Below are positions 16,572 to 27,681 of a stretch of 64,000 nucleotides of DNA, one piece after another. This DNA is from an uncultured Marinoscillum sp. (GTDB lineage Bacteria > Bacteroidota > Bacteroidia > Cytophagales > MED-G16): positions 1 through 64,000 of the forward strand of contig CACOMW010000001.1 of the NCBI GenBank assembly GCA_902628365.1, read 5' to 3'. The notes under the pieces are model-generated. The model worked only from the letters and a program-made list of their open reading frames with translations. It made no database searches and was not told the origin of the DNA. How positions within the stretch are numbered: position 1 is the first letter of the stretch; every line of letters begins with the position of its first letter. Both the position numbers and the translations under genes were made by a program.

Positions 16572-18308
16572 ATGTTGAGATCTCATACTTGTGGAGAATT
16601 ACGAATCAGTCATGTAGGGTTAAAAGTATCGCTGTGTGGATGGGTTCAGAAAGTTAGAGATAAAGGGAAAATGATATGGATTGATTTAAGAGATAGATAT
16701 GGTGTTACCCAGCTAATCTTTGAGGAAGAATCTACACCAAATGAAATTTATAAGATGGCAAGAGAGTGTGGTAGGGAATTCGTTTTACAAGCCTCTGGAG
16801 TTGTTTCTGAGAGATCTTCGAAAAATAAAAATATTGAGACAGGAGATGTAGAAATCGTAGTTGAAAGCATGCAATATCTAAATAAATCAAAGGTTCCGCC
16901 TTTTATTATTGAAGACAAAACTGATGGAGGAGAAGAACTTAGAATGAAATATAGATATCTTGATCTTAGAAGAATTCCATTACAAAAAAATCTAAAACTA
17001 AGGCATTCTCTAATGCGAGAAACTAGAAATTATCTAGATAAAAAAGATTTTGTTGAAATAGAGACTCCTGTATTGATTAAATCAACTCCTGAAGGAGCAA
17101 GAGATTTTATTGTTCCATCTAGAATGAATCAAGGAGAATTTTATGCTCTACCACAATCTCCACAAACCTTTAAGCAATTACTCATGGTTTCTGGATTTGA
17201 TAAATATTATCAACTTGTTAAATGTTTTAGAGATGAAGATTTGAGGGCAGATAGGCAACCTGAATTTACTCAAATAGACTGCGAAATTTCTTTTGCTGAA
17301 AGGAAAGACATATTGAATACTTTTGGAGGACTTATCTCTCATTTATTTAAAAGTGTTTTGAATATTGACATAGGATCTATTCCAATTATGGAATATGATG
17401 ATGCAATAAAAAATTATGGTACAGATAAGCCAGATATAAGATTTGAGATGAAAATAAATGATGTTTCATCTATTACAAAAGGAACTGGTTTTAACGTCTT
17501 TGATTCTTCAGAAATTGTCCTAGCATTAGTTGCACAAGGGTGCAGTGAATATTCTAGAAAACAAATCGATGAACTTACTGATTTTGTATGTAAACCTCAG
17601 ATAGGAGCAAAGGGTCTTGTGTATATTAAATCTAATGAAGACGGTTCTTTTAAATCTTCAGTAGACAAATTTTTTGATCAAAAGAAATTAGCTGAGATTG
17701 CTAATCTATCTATGGCAAACAAAGGGGATCTTATTCTCATGCTTGCAGGAGAAAAAAATAGTACATATAATGCTATTGCTGAGTTAAGATTGGAGATGGG
17801 AGAAAGGTTAAACTTAAGAGATCCAAGTATATATAAGCCTTTGTGGGTAGTGAATTTTCCACTTTTACAATGGGATGAAGAATCTAAAAGGTTTCATGCG
17901 ATGCACCATCCATTTACCTCTCCTTTAGAAGATGATATAGATCTTCTTGACAAAGATCCAGCTTCTGTAAGAGCAAATGCTTATGATTTGGTAGTTAATG
18001 GAGTTGAAATAGGGGGAGGGTCTATAAGAATCTATAAAAGAGAGTTGCAAGAAAAAATGTTTAATGCTTTAGGATTTTCTGAAAAAGAAGCAAAAGAGCA
18101 ATTTGGATTTTTACTAGATGCATTTCAATATGGAACACCTCCTCATGGTGGTATAGCATTTGGTTTTGATAGAATTTGTGCTTTGTTTGGAGGACAGGAG
18201 TCAATAAGAGATTTTATTGCTTTCCCAAAAAATACTTCAGGAAGGGATGTGATGATTGACTCACCTTCTAATATTGATTCTACTCAAAGAAAAGAGCTAG
18301 GGTTATAA
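16572..18308 (+). CDS. aspS: Aspartyl-tRNA synthetase
   Basis: A class II synthetase of 578 residues that charges tRNA-Asp. The N-terminal OB fold for anticodon binding includes [22 protein letters not shown]. Motif 2 is [20 protein letters not shown], the bacterial insertion domain lies in the middle, and motif 3 is [13 protein letters not shown]. The tail [11 protein letters not shown] is typical. It may be discriminating or may also charge tRNA-Asn; I did not look for a GatCAB complex outside the window. Confidence 0.97.
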   Translation: MLRSHTCGELRISHVGLKVSLCGWVQKVRDKGKMIWIDLRDRYGVTQLIFEEESTPNEIYKMARECGREFVLQASGVVSERSSKNKNIETGDVEIVVESMQYLNKSKVPPFIIEDKTDGGEELRMKYRYLDLRRIPLQKNLKLRHSLMRETRNYLDKKDFVEIETPVLIKSTPEGARDFIVPSRMNQGEFYALPQSPQTFKQLLMVSGFDKYYQLVKCFRDEDLRADRQPEFTQIDCEISFAERKDILNTFGGLISHLFKSVLNIDIGSIPIMEYDDAIKNYGTDKPDIRFEMKINDVSSITKGTGFNVFDSSEIVLALVAQGCSEYSRKQIDELTDFVCKPQIGAKGLVYIKSNEDGSFKSSVDKFFDQKKLAEIANLSMANKGDLILMLAGEKNSTYNAIAELRLEMGERLNLRDPSIYKPLWVVNFPLLQWDEESKRFHAMHHPFTSPLEDDIDLLDKDPASVRANAYDLVVNGVEIGGGSIRIYKRELQEKMFNALGFSEKEAKEQFGFLLDAFQYGTPPHGGIAFGFDRICALFGGQESIRDFIAFPKNTSGRDVMIDSPSNIDSTQRKELGL

Positions 18309-18347
18309 GAAAAGTAATGATTTTTTCATAATTAATAAATTTCAATT

Positions 18348-19940
18348 CTAGTCCCTTTCAACGTTATCCATAAAATATTTTTCCCAACCTGGTGTTGCAG
18401 CTTTTTCTTCATCTACAATCTTTTTGGCATCTTCTAAAAGCTGTCTTGAATCAAAAATAATTCCGTCTTTTATGGTGTATTTTATACCTCCAACCCTTAT
18501 TGCTTCATTATTTTCATTAATTTTTATATCACCAGTTCCATATAAGTATTTAAGATTCTTCAACGGATTTTCTTCCATAAGAATCATATCTGCATATTTG
18601 CCAACTTCAACTGTGCCTATTTCTTTTTCCATACCTAGTGCTTCTGCTGCATGTAATGTAGCAGATCGGATAACTTCTAATGGATGAAAACCAGATTCTC
18701 TAATTAGTTCAAGTTCTTGAATATAACCAAAACCATATAAATTATACATATATCCTGAGTCTGCTCCTGCAGTAACTCTACCTCCTCTATTTTTGTATTC
18801 ATTAATAAAAGTCATCCATAGTTTATAATTTTCCTTCCATTCCAACTCCTTTTCTGTTCCCCAATCAAAATATGCTGCCCCATGAGAATCTCGACCTGGA
18901 AGAAAAAACTTAAGTAGAGTAGGGGTGGTATAATCCTTATGCCATTCAAGTCTGCTTCCTCTTGCTACATCTCTAAAAATGCTGTAAGGAACAAAAGTTA
19001 CATCTATTGTAAAATCGAGTTCTATCAATTCATTCATCACATCATTCCACTTTTTAGAATAAGGTTCTGCAGCCTGTTTCCATAGTCTTCCAGCTTCACC
19101 AAATCTATCTTGCTCATTCATATAGTTATAATTTAAAGGATAGTTTTGAACTGTTCTGTCATTAAAAAGTGCTTCAGGTAAACCATACCAATGTTCCATG
19201 GTGGTTAGCCCTAATCTTGCGGTTTGAAGAACATTCATCCATGCTACATCCATTTGTGCGTGATGGCATGCAGACCTTAAACCATATTTAGCATTTTCTT
19301 TTAATGCTGCAGAAAAAATATCTGGTCTAGCACCAAAAAATTTTATACCATCGGCACCATTTTCTGCATTTTTTCTTACCCATTCTCTTGCTTCTTCAGG
19401 TGAGTTAATTCCATTTTTTGATCCTTGTCCAAACCCAGTATAGGCAAGAATTCTTGGTGCAGTAATCTTATTTTTTTTACTGTCTTCTTTTTGTTTTAAA
19501 ACCCATTTTAATCCATTTCCACAGCTAGGGTCCCTAATTGTTGTTATTCCGTGCGCCATCCAAAGTTTATATACATAATCTGCTCTTCCCTTTGTCGTTT
19601 CTCCAATATGCCCATGCATGTCAATGAATCCCGGTAAAAGATACATGCCATGAGCATCTATTTCTTTTGCTCCTTCTTTTGCTTTAGGCCTTCTTTCTTC
19701 TTTTATTTTTAAACCTGGGTATCCAACGTTTTTTATGCTTACTATTTTATTATTCTCTACTATTACATCAACAGGGCCTGATGGTGGTGCTCCATTTCCA
19801 TTTATTAATGTGGCTCCTCTAATTATGAGTTGATCGAATGGACCTTCCCCTCTAAATCTTTCAGGTGGTTCTTTGATTTGACTAAGTAAAATATTATAAG
19901 AGAGTAATAGAATTGTGGTAAAAAATATATTGATTTTCAT
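18348..19940 (-). CDS. Secreted amidohydrolase-family metal hydrolase
   Basis: A 530-residue protein with a Sec signal peptide (IFFTTILLLSYNILLSQ). It has the amidohydrolase fold: N-terminal strand domain (LIIRGATLINGNG), metal site DMHGHIGET (H109, H111), further ligands in CHHAQMD and TMEHWYG, and the catalytic Asp in AGADSGYMY. The closing ALGMEKEIGTVEVGKYADMILMEENPL is classic for imidazolonepropionase/prolidase-like members. All metal ligands appear present, so it is probably active in the periplasm. Dipeptides or cyclic amides are plausible substrates, but specificity cannot be read. It is convergent with aspS. Confidence 0.88.
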   Translation of the reverse strand: MKINIFFTTILLLSYNILLSQIKEPPERFRGEGPFDQLIIRGATLINGNGAPPSGPVDVIVENNKIVSIKNVGYPGLKIKEERRPKAKEGAKEIDAHGMYLLPGFIDMHGHIGETTKGRADYVYKLWMAHGITTIRDPSCGNGLKWVLKQKEDSKKNKITAPRILAYTGFGQGSKNGINSPEEAREWVRKNAENGADGIKFFGARPDIFSAALKENAKYGLRSACHHAQMDVAWMNVLQTARLGLTTMEHWYGLPEALFNDRTVQNYPLNYNYMNEQDRFGEAGRLWKQAAEPYSKKWNDVMNELIELDFTIDVTFVPYSIFRDVARGSRLEWHKDYTTPTLLKFFLPGRDSHGAAYFDWGTEKELEWKENYKLWMTFINEYKNRGGRVTAGADSGYMYNLYGFGYIQELELIRESGFHPLEVIRSATLHAAEALGMEKEIGTVEVGKYADMILMEENPLKNLKYLYGTGDIKINENNEAIRVGGIKYTIKDGIIFDSRQLLEDAKKIVDEEKAATPGWEKYFMDNVERD

Positions 19941-20044
19941 TTTTGTGTTGATTTATTTAGATGAATATAGAAAATTTAATAAAGATTACAAATTAATTTT
20001 AATTTGAAATATTATATTTAAACTTTAAAAAAAAAATATTTGAT

Positions 20045-20599
20045 ATGGCATTAACTTATTCTAAAATGTTACCATTAGCTACAAAACTTCCAAGTTTTGA
20101 TCTTCCTAATGTTATCACAGGAGATAGATTTTCTTCAAATAATTTATCTATGGAATGTGGTAAGGTTATTATGTTTATATGTAATCATTGCCCATATGTT
20201 ATCCATTATCATGATCAACTTGTGAAGTTAATTAATGAATATCTTAAAAAGAATATTGAGTTTGTTGCAATAAGTTCTAATGATGTAGAAAATTATCCTC
20301 AAGATTCTCCTGAAAATATGAAAATTCTTTTTAAAGATCTTGGTCTTACAATTCCATATCTATATGACGAATCGCAAGAGATTGCAAAAAGATATTTGGC
20401 TGAGTGTACGCCGGAATTTTATTTTTTTGATAAAAATAATTCACTAATATATCGTGGAAGAATGGATGAATCTTCTCCTCGAAATGGAATAAAGCCATCT
20501 GGTGAAGATTTAAGGTCCGCAATTGACAATTTTATTTCTAATAATGAAATTGATAATAATCAATTTCCGAGTATGGGATGCAATATAAAATGGAAATAG
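20045..20599 (+). CDS. Thioredoxin-like (AhpC/TSA-type) protein
   Basis: A 184-residue thioredoxin-fold protein. The redox site lies in MFICNHCPYVIHYHDQL, a CNHC motif. It is a recognised bacterial subfamily with CTPEFYFFDKNNSLIYRGRMD and a conserved C-terminal Cys (PSMGCNIKW). There is no signal peptide, so it is probably cytoplasmic. A role in disulfide or peroxide reduction is inferred from the fold. It lies upstream of the icd-leu operon with an 89-base gap, so it is probably a separate unit. Confidence 0.85.
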   Translation: MALTYSKMLPLATKLPSFDLPNVITGDRFSSNNLSMECGKVIMFICNHCPYVIHYHDQLVKLINEYLKKNIEFVAISSNDVENYPQDSPENMKILFKDLGLTIPYLYDESQEIAKRYLAECTPEFYFFDKNNSLIYRGRMDESSPRNGIKPSGEDLRSAIDNFISNNEIDNNQFPSMGCNIKWK

Positions 20600-20688
20600 A
20601 ATAATCTAATATTTCTAAAATAATTAAATAAGGTATCATTTTCTTAAAAAATATCTAAATTACATTCCCTTAAATTAAAACTAAAAAT

Positions 20689-21915
20689 ATGAACGGAGAT
20701 ATTATTTCAATAAAAGACAAAAACATGGTTGTAGGTAGTAATCCTATTATACCTTTTATAGAGGGAGATGGAATAGGTGTTGATATTTGGCCAGCAAGTA
20801 AAAAAGTTATTGATCATGCAGTTGAAAAAGCTTACAAAGGTTCAAAAAAAATTAAGTGGTTAGAAGTTTTAGCAGGAGAAAAAGCATTTAATCAAACTGG
20901 TGAATGGCTTCCTCAAGAAACTCTTGATTCATTTAATAAATATTTAGTTGGAATAAAAGGTCCTCTTACTACACCTGTTGGAGGTGGAATCACTTCATTA
21001 AATGTAGCTTTAAGACAGAAGCTAGATCTTTTTGCATGCGTAAGACCTGTTAGATGGTTTGATGGTACCCCATCTCCAGTTAAAGATCCAAGTACTACTG
21101 ATATGGTCATTTTTAGAGAAAATACGGAAGATATTTATGCTGGAATAGAATTTGAAAATGGTACAAAAGAAAATGAAAAAATAAAATCTTTATTGAAGGA
21201 AAATTTTGAAGAAAGATTTAATAAAATAAGATTTCCAGAATCAAGTGGAATAGGTTTAAAACCAATTTCAGAAGATGGAACTTCAAGGTTAGTTAGATCT
21301 GCTATTGATTATGCTATTAAAAATAAAAGAGATTCAGTCACCTTTGTTCACAAGGGAAATATTATGAAATATACTGAGGGTTCTTTTAGAGACTGGGGGT
21401 ATAAAATAGCAAAAGAAGAATTTGGTGCTAAAGATTTAGATGGTGGCCCATGGCAAGAAATAAATATTGAAAATAGAAAAATAATTATTAAGGATGTTAT
21501 TGCTGATGCTTTTTTACAGCAAATTCTATTAAGACCAAAAGAATATTCTGTAGTTGCAACAATGAATCTAAATGGAGATTATATTTCAGACGCTCTAGCT
21601 GCGATAGTTGGTGGCATTGGAATAGCTCCAGGAGCAAATATAAATTATGAAACTGGTCACGCTATTTTTGAAGCTACACATGGAACCGCGCCAAAATATG
21701 CAGGAAAAAATAAGGTAAATCCAGGTTCTGTTATTTTATCTGGGGCTATGATGTTAGAGCATTTAGGATGGGTCGAAGCTAAAGATCTTATTCATAAGGG
21801 TATAACAAAATCTATATCTAGTAAAAAAGTTACTTATGACTTTGAAAGATTAATGGATGATGCCACTTTACTATCATGTTCTGAATTTGGAGAAGAAATT
21901 ATAAAAAACATGTAA
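20689..21915 (+). CDS. icd: Isocitrate dehydrogenase, NADP-dependent
   Basis: Oxidative decarboxylation of isocitrate to 2-oxoglutarate. At 408 residues it aligns along its whole length with the E. coli dimeric enzyme: [12 protein letters not shown], the phosphorylatable Ser in [13 protein letters not shown], and [13 protein letters not shown]. The NADP-binding residues of the E. coli enzyme are kept (APKYAG..KVNPG and TYDFERLM supply the Lys/Tyr/Val and Tyr/Arg), which supports NADP use. The gene ends 3 bases before leuA and so is the first gene of a leucine operon. It is a paralogue of leuB, the last leucine gene of that operon. Confidence 0.95.
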   Translation: MNGDIISIKDKNMVVGSNPIIPFIEGDGIGVDIWPASKKVIDHAVEKAYKGSKKIKWLEVLAGEKAFNQTGEWLPQETLDSFNKYLVGIKGPLTTPVGGGITSLNVALRQKLDLFACVRPVRWFDGTPSPVKDPSTTDMVIFRENTEDIYAGIEFENGTKENEKIKSLLKENFEERFNKIRFPESSGIGLKPISEDGTSRLVRSAIDYAIKNKRDSVTFVHKGNIMKYTEGSFRDWGYKIAKEEFGAKDLDGGPWQEINIENRKIIIKDVIADAFLQQILLRPKEYSVVATMNLNGDYISDALAAIVGGIGIAPGANINYETGHAIFEATHGTAPKYAGKNKVNPGSVILSGAMMLEHLGWVEAKDLIHKGITKSISSKKVTYDFERLMDDATLLSCSEFGEEIIKNM

Positions 21916-21918
21916 TCT

Positions 21919-23073
21919 ATGACTAAAAAAGAAAAAATAATAGTCTTTGATACTACTCTGCGGGATGGAGAACAAGTTCCTGGGTGTCAGCTTAATTCAA
22001 AAGAAAAAGTTGAGATTGCTAAAGATCTAGAGGACCTTGGAGTGGATGTTTTAGAAGCTGGTTTTCCAATTTCAAGCCCTGGAGATTTTAATTCTATTGT
22101 AGAAATTTCTAAAAACGTAAAAAAAACTATTATTTGTGCACTTAGTAGAGCAGTTGTAATGGATATTGATATGGCCAATTTATCTCTTAAGGATGCTAAA
22201 AGAAAAAGACTTCATACTGGAATTGGTGCTTCAGATATTCATATTAAATATAAATTTAAATCTACAAGAGAGAAAGTATTAGAACAAGCTGTTTCAGCTG
22301 TAAAATATGCTAGAAAATACTTTGATGATATTGAATTTTATCCTGAAGACGCTGGAAGGGCTGATCAAGATTTTTTATCTAAAATGGTTGAAGAAGTAAT
22401 CAAAGCAGGTGTTACTGTAATAAATATAGCTGATACAACAGGGTATAATTTACCTGATATGTATGGTGAAAAAATTAAATTTTTAAAAAACAATGTTCCT
22501 AATATTGATAAAGCTACAATTTCAGTTCATTGTCATAATGATTTGGGATTAGCTACAGCTAATTCAATTGCAGGATTACAAAATGGTGCTCGACAAGTTG
22601 AAGTCACGATGAATGGTATAGGAGAAAGAGCTGGAAATACTTCTCTTGAGGAAGTAGTAATGGCTCTTCATGCTCATAAACATTTAAATTTCAGAACCGG
22701 TATAAACACAAAAAAAATTGTTCCATTAAGTAAAAAAGTTAGTAAACTAATGAATATGCCTGTGCAGAGAAATAAAGCAATAGTGGGAGCAAATGCTTTT
22801 GCGCATTCATCTGGAATACATCAAGATGGTTTTCTTAAACACAGAGAAACGTATGAAATTATAGATCCTGAAGTTGTAGGGGTTGATTCTTCTTCAATTG
22901 ACTTAACTGCCAGAAGTGGAAGAGCAGCATTATCTCATAGACTTTCTTTATTGGGTATTACACTAAGTAAAATTGAGTTGGAAACACTTTACACTAAATT
23001 TCTTGAGATGGCAGACAAAAAGAAATTAGTTCATGATGAAGATTTATATGAATTAGTTAAGAAAAAAAAATAA
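21919..23073 (+). CDS. leuA: 2-isopropylmalate synthase, short form without regulatory domain
   Basis: Condenses acetyl-CoA with 2-oxoisovalerate, the first step to leucine. The catalytic barrel is complete: [30 protein letters not shown] (HxH metal ligands), [14 protein letters not shown] and HSSGIHQDG. At 384 residues it lacks the roughly 130-residue C-terminal leucine-binding domain of the standard ~520-residue enzyme, so feedback inhibition by leucine through that domain is not expected. Short LeuA forms are known in Bacteroidota. A related citramalate or homocitrate activity is less likely given leuCDB next door. Confidence 0.93.
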   Translation: MTKKEKIIVFDTTLRDGEQVPGCQLNSKEKVEIAKDLEDLGVDVLEAGFPISSPGDFNSIVEISKNVKKTIICALSRAVVMDIDMANLSLKDAKRKRLHTGIGASDIHIKYKFKSTREKVLEQAVSAVKYARKYFDDIEFYPEDAGRADQDFLSKMVEEVIKAGVTVINIADTTGYNLPDMYGEKIKFLKNNVPNIDKATISVHCHNDLGLATANSIAGLQNGARQVEVTMNGIGERAGNTSLEEVVMALHAHKHLNFRTGINTKKIVPLSKKVSKLMNMPVQRNKAIVGANAFAHSSGIHQDGFLKHRETYEIIDPEVVGVDSSSIDLTARSGRAALSHRLSLLGITLSKIELETLYTKFLEMADKKKLVHDEDLYELVKKKK

Positions 23074-23082
23074 TTCATTAAT

Positions 23083-24480
23083 ATGAATCACCCTAAAACC
23101 TTATTTGATAAAGTATGGGAAGCTCATGTAGTAGACGAAATTCCTGATGGTCCTAGTATTTTATATATTGATAAACATTTAATTCATGAGGTAACTAGTC
23201 CCCAAGCTTTTTTAGGTTTAAGAAAAAGAGGACTTAAGGTTTTTAGGCCTGAAAAAACTATTGCAACTGCTGATCACAATGTTCCGACATTAAATCAACA
23301 TTTACCAATTAAAGAAGAATTATCGAGAAATCAACTAAACCAACTTACAAAAAACTGTAAAGATTTTGGAATAGAATTATATGGACTTGGTCATAAATAT
23401 CAAGGAATAGTTCATGTTATTGGTCCAGAACTTGGAATAACTCAACCAGGGATGACTATTGTATGTGGAGATAGTCATACTTCAACTCATGGAGCATTTG
23501 GTTCCATTGCTTTTGGAATAGGTACAAGTGAGGTAGAGATGGTATTAGCATCTCAATGTTTACTTCAAAAAAAACCTAAAACCATGTTGATTGAAATAAA
23601 TGGAGAATTACAAAAAGGAGTTTATTCTAAAGATATAATATTATATATTATTTCAAAAATTTCTTCTTCAGGTGGAACAGGCTATTTTGTAGAATATTCT
23701 GGTTCTACAATTTCTTCTCTATCAATGGAAGCTAGAATGACGATTTGTAATATGAGTATTGAAATGGGTGCTAGAGGAGGTATGATTGCTCCTGATCAAA
23801 AAACTTTTGATTATGTTGAAAATAAAAAATTTTCACCTGATGGTATTGATTTTGATAATAAAGTAAAGTATTGGAAAAGTTTGGTTTCTGATAGTAATGC
23901 TAAATATGATAAGGTTTTAAAATTTGATGCTAAAGATATTGAACCCATGATAACATATGGAACAAATCCTGGAATGGGAATGAAAATAAGAGATAAAATA
24001 CCTGAATTACCAATGGAGGGATCTAAAGATTCATTTGATAAATCTTTGAACTATATGGGTTTAAAATCTGGAACTCATTTATTAAACAAAAAAATAGATT
24101 ATGTTTTTATAGGTAGTTGTACCAATTCAAGAATGGAGGATTTAAGAATAGCAGCGAAATTTATTGATGGAAAACAAAAAGCATCTGGTGTTAGTGCATG
24201 GGTAATTCCTGGTTCAAAGCAGGTTGAAAAAATGGCAAAAGAGGAAGGAATAGATAAGATTTTTAAAAATGCAGGTTTTGAATTTAGACAACCAGGTTGT
24301 TCTGCTTGTCTTGCAATGAATGATGATAAAATACCAAAAAATAAATTTTGTGTTTCCACTTCAAATAGAAATTTTGAAGGAAGACAAGGTCCAGGTTCAA
24401 GAACAATGTTAGCTAGCCCTTTAACTGCTGCTGCCACAGCAGTAAATGGATATGTAACGGATGTTAGAGATTATATTTAA
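23083..24480 (+). CDS. leuC: 3-isopropylmalate dehydratase large subunit
   Basis: Isomerises 2- to 3-isopropylmalate with LeuD, using a 4Fe-4S cluster. It has 465 residues, full length. The cluster cysteines are in [12 protein letters not shown] and [10 protein letters not shown]. The substrate region [24 protein letters not shown] is conserved. It sits 9 bases after leuA and 2 bases before leuD. Confidence 0.96.
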   Translation: MNHPKTLFDKVWEAHVVDEIPDGPSILYIDKHLIHEVTSPQAFLGLRKRGLKVFRPEKTIATADHNVPTLNQHLPIKEELSRNQLNQLTKNCKDFGIELYGLGHKYQGIVHVIGPELGITQPGMTIVCGDSHTSTHGAFGSIAFGIGTSEVEMVLASQCLLQKKPKTMLIEINGELQKGVYSKDIILYIISKISSSGGTGYFVEYSGSTISSLSMEARMTICNMSIEMGARGGMIAPDQKTFDYVENKKFSPDGIDFDNKVKYWKSLVSDSNAKYDKVLKFDAKDIEPMITYGTNPGMGMKIRDKIPELPMEGSKDSFDKSLNYMGLKSGTHLLNKKIDYVFIGSCTNSRMEDLRIAAKFIDGKQKASGVSAWVIPGSKQVEKMAKEEGIDKIFKNAGFEFRQPGCSACLAMNDDKIPKNKFCVSTSNRNFEGRQGPGSRTMLASPLTAAATAVNGYVTDVRDYI

Positions 24481-24482
24481 TT

Positions 24483-25073
24483 ATGGAAAAATTTAATAAT
24501 ATTTTATCTAAGGCAACACCGATTCATATTGAGAATATTGATACAGATCAAATTATACCAGCAAGATTTTTGAAAGCTGTTTCCAGAGAGGGTTTTGGAG
24601 ACAATTTATTTAGAGATTGGAGATATGACAACATGAATAATCCCATTGAAGATTTTATATTAAATAGAGCTGATAAAACAAATAAAATATTAGTGGCTGG
24701 AAGAAATTTTGGATGTGGTTCAAGTAGAGAGCATGCTGCATGGGCGATCTATGATTTTGGATTTAGGGTAGTAGTGAGTAGTTTTTTTGCAGATATATTC
24801 AATAATAATGCATTAAATAACGGTTTATTAACTATAAAATTAAATGAAAAATCTTTAAGTAAAGTTTTTGAACTAATCAGAGAAAATGAAAAAATTGAAT
24901 TTAATGTTGATTTGGAGAATCAAGTTTTTTTTACTAATAATGGATCATTCAATGAGTCATTTAGTATTAACAGTTTCAATAAAACATGCCTGATTAATGG
25001 ATATGATAGCATCGATTATTTGAATAGTAAGAAAGATTCAATATTACAGTTTGAAAAATTAAATAAATTATGA
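24483..25073 (+). CDS. leuD: 3-isopropylmalate dehydratase small subunit
   Basis: The mobile swivel domain that completes the LeuCD active site, 196 residues. Signature motifs are IDTDQIIPARFLK, GRNFGCGSSREHAAWA and ADIFNNNALNNGLLTI. The stop codon overlaps the leuB start by 4 bases, giving translational coupling. Confidence 0.96.
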   Translation: MEKFNNILSKATPIHIENIDTDQIIPARFLKAVSREGFGDNLFRDWRYDNMNNPIEDFILNRADKTNKILVAGRNFGCGSSREHAAWAIYDFGFRVVVSSFFADIFNNNALNNGLLTIKLNEKSLSKVFELIRENEKIEFNVDLENQVFFTNNGSFNESFSINSFNKTCLINGYDSIDYLNSKKDSILQFEKLNKL

Positions 25074-26140
25074 TAAAGAATATTGCTGTATTAGAAGGAG
25101 ACGGTATAGGCCCGGAGGTAATGAAAGAAGCTATAAAAGTTTTGAATATTATTTCTAAAAAAAGTTCGTTAAAATTTAGTTATTCTAATGCTCTAGTTGG
25201 GGCTTCAGCAATAAATAAAAAAGGAAATCCTTTTCCAAAAGATACAAAAGATATTTGTAAATCATCCGATGCAATTTTATTTGGCGCAATAGGGGATCCA
25301 AAATACGATAATGATCCAAAAGCTAAAATAAGGCCAGAGGATGGATTATTAGAAATGAGGAAATTTTTAGGTTTGTATGCAAATATAAGGCCTGTAAAAA
25401 CTTATAAATCTTTAATTGAATATTCTCCTTTAAAAAATAAGATTTTAAAAAATGTAGATTTTATTGTTTTCAGGGAGCTTACTGGTGGAATTTATTTTGG
25501 TAAAAAAGGAATTTTAGATGATGGTAATAAAGCATTTGATACTTGTGTTTATAATAAAAGTGAAATTGAAAGAATTGCTGTTTTAGCATTTGATGAAGCT
25601 TTGAAAAGAAACAAAAAGCTTACACTAGTAGATAAAGCTAATGTATTATCAACATCAAGATTGTGGAGAGAAGTTATTCAGAATATTTCTAAAAATTATT
25701 CAAATGTGAAAGTTGATTATTTATTTGTTGACAATGCAGCAATGAAAATAATATCTAATCCTTCTGATTTTGATGTTATTTTGACAGAGAATATGTTTGG
25801 AGATATAATTACAGATGAAGCTTCAGTAATAACTGGTTCACTTGGAATGTTACCATCTGCTTCAGTTGGAAAAGATATCAGTTTGTTTGAACCAATACAT
25901 GGTTCTTACCCGCAAGCAGCTGGAAAAAATATTGCAAATCCAATGGCAATGATTTTATCTTCAGCTATGATGATTGGTCATTCATTTAATATGAGTTTTG
26001 AAGAAAGAATTATTAATAGAGCAGTTAATGATGCTTTAAACAAAGGCATAGTTACAGAAGATATTAACAAAAATAAATTTTATAAAACCAATGAGGTTGG
26101 AGATTGGATAGCAAATAGAGTTCATCAATTGATTAACTAA
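25070..26140 (+). CDS. leuB: 3-isopropylmalate dehydrogenase
   Basis: NAD-dependent oxidative decarboxylation of 3-isopropylmalate, the third leucine step. It has 356 residues. Landmarks are VLEGDGIGPEVM, GLLEMRKFLGLYANIRPVK, the substrate loop FRELTGGIYFG, DKANVLSTSRLWR, TENMFGDIITDEAS and the cofactor loop EPIHGSYPQAAGKNIANP. It is paralogous to the icd gene at the head of the same operon. The next gene, nnr, starts 5 bases downstream. Confidence 0.96.
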   Translation: MIKNIAVLEGDGIGPEVMKEAIKVLNIISKKSSLKFSYSNALVGASAINKKGNPFPKDTKDICKSSDAILFGAIGDPKYDNDPKAKIRPEDGLLEMRKFLGLYANIRPVKTYKSLIEYSPLKNKILKNVDFIVFRELTGGIYFGKKGILDDGNKAFDTCVYNKSEIERIAVLAFDEALKRNKKLTLVDKANVLSTSRLWREVIQNISKNYSNVKVDYLFVDNAAMKIISNPSDFDVILTENMFGDIITDEASVITGSLGMLPSASVGKDISLFEPIHGSYPQAAGKNIANPMAMILSSAMMIGHSFNMSFEERIINRAVNDALNKGIVTEDINKNKFYKTNEVGDWIANRVHQLIN

Positions 26141-26144
26141 TTTT

Positions 26145-27641
26145 ATGCTAAAAGTTTTATCTTCATCAAACCTTAAAAGTCTTGATTTAAAGACTATTGA
26201 AAATAAGAAAATTTCCTCTTTGATGTTAATGAAAAGAGCCTGCGAGAGGTTTATAAAATGGTTTATATCAAAATTTTCTCAATCAAATAAAATACAAATT
26301 TTTTGTGGTTTTGGAAATAATGGAGGTGATGCCTTACTTATATCAAATATGCTTTATGATAGAGGATATAATGTAAAAGTTTTTATTTTAAATAATAAAG
26401 ATAAAATATCTAAAGACTGTTTGATTCAGTTAAATAATTTAAATAAGAAAATTCCTATTTATGATATAAATCAAAATATGATTTCTGAAATTAAAGATTC
26501 AGAAATTATAATAGATGGCTTATTTGGATATGGTTTATCTAGAAAGCTAGAAAATCCTTGTGGTGATTTGATGAAGCACTTAAATAATTTAAAAGGTAAA
26601 AAAATTTCTATTGATGTTCCTTCTGGCATTTCTTCTGACAAAGTTTATGGTAATGTATTTTTTAATTCTGACTATGTATTTACATTCCAAACACCTAAGT
26701 TATCTTTCTTTTTCCCTGAATATTTAAACCTTATTGGTAAAGTTGTAATAAAAGATATTGGTTTAGACAAAAATGCTTTAGATAAGCTATTGCCCTTAGC
26801 ATCAGTAATTGAAAAAAGTGATATAAAAAAAAATATAATAAGCAGAAGTTTAATTTCTCATAAGGGAACTTTTGGACACGGCCTTATTATATCAGGTAGC
26901 AAAGGTAAAATGGGAGCTTGTGTCATGTCATGTAAAGCTTCATTGAAATCTGGAATAGGCTTACTTTCAGTTTATATTCCAAAAATTGGTGAATCAATAA
27001 TTCAAACTTCAGTCCCAGAAGCAATGGTTATTACTGATAAAGAAAAAGATTATATATCTTCAATCCCTAAATTGGAAGTTTTTAATTCAATTGGTTTAGG
27101 TCCAGGAATAGGTCTTAAGAAGGATACTGAAAAAGCTATTATAAAATTAATTAAAGTAGCTAAAATACCATTGGTTGTAGATGCTGATGCAATAAATATT
27201 ATATCAAAAAATAAAAATATTTTAAAATTTCTACCTGAAGGCTCTATATTAACTCCACATCCAAAAGAATTTAAAAGATTAATGGGGACTTATAAAGATT
27301 CTAATCAAAGAATAGAATTACAAAAAAAACTTAGTAAAAAATTTAAATTAAATATTCTAATAAAAGGTCCTTTTTCTATGATGACTGATATTAATGGTAA
27401 TTTATTTATTAATTCAACCGGAAATCCAGGAATGGCAACAGGAGGAAGTGGAGATGTATTAACAGGAATTATTACTGGTTTAATTGGTAGAGGCTATAAA
27501 CCCTTTAATGCAATGATAATGGGTGTGTATATACATGGATTATCCGGGGATATTTCAAAAAAAAAATTAGGTGAAGAATCTTTAATGGCAACAGATCTAA
27601 TTGACACTTTACCAAAAGCATTCAAAAAAATAGATAATTGA
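26145..27641 (+). CDS. nnr: Bifunctional NAD(P)H-hydrate epimerase/dehydratase
   Basis: Repairs hydrated NAD(P)H. The N-terminal YjeF epimerase half (about residues 1-215) has GFGNNGGDALLISNML and IIDGLFGYGL. The C-terminal ribokinase-like dehydratase half has GLGPGIG, VVDADAINII, LTPHPKEF and the catalytic anion hole GMATGGSGDVLTGII. At 498 residues it is the standard fused form. It closes the icd-leu operon with a 5-base gap, and co-expression with NAD(P)-dependent dehydrogenases fits a repair role. Confidence 0.94.
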   Translation: MLKVLSSSNLKSLDLKTIENKKISSLMLMKRACERFIKWFISKFSQSNKIQIFCGFGNNGGDALLISNMLYDRGYNVKVFILNNKDKISKDCLIQLNNLNKKIPIYDINQNMISEIKDSEIIIDGLFGYGLSRKLENPCGDLMKHLNNLKGKKISIDVPSGISSDKVYGNVFFNSDYVFTFQTPKLSFFFPEYLNLIGKVVIKDIGLDKNALDKLLPLASVIEKSDIKKNIISRSLISHKGTFGHGLIISGSKGKMGACVMSCKASLKSGIGLLSVYIPKIGESIIQTSVPEAMVITDKEKDYISSIPKLEVFNSIGLGPGIGLKKDTEKAIIKLIKVAKIPLVVDADAINIISKNKNILKFLPEGSILTPHPKEFKRLMGTYKDSNQRIELQKKLSKKFKLNILIKGPFSMMTDINGNLFINSTGNPGMATGGSGDVLTGIITGLIGRGYKPFNAMIMGVYIHGLSGDISKKKLGEESLMATDLIDTLPKAFKKIDN

Positions 27642-27681
27642 TCTTTTTTATCTAATTTTATAATTAATTAATTTTTTTTTG

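Noticed and set aside
24099-24437. 112-residue minus-strand ORF in leuC
   Set aside because: It lies wholly inside the conserved leuC cluster-binding region and has no recognisable features of its own.
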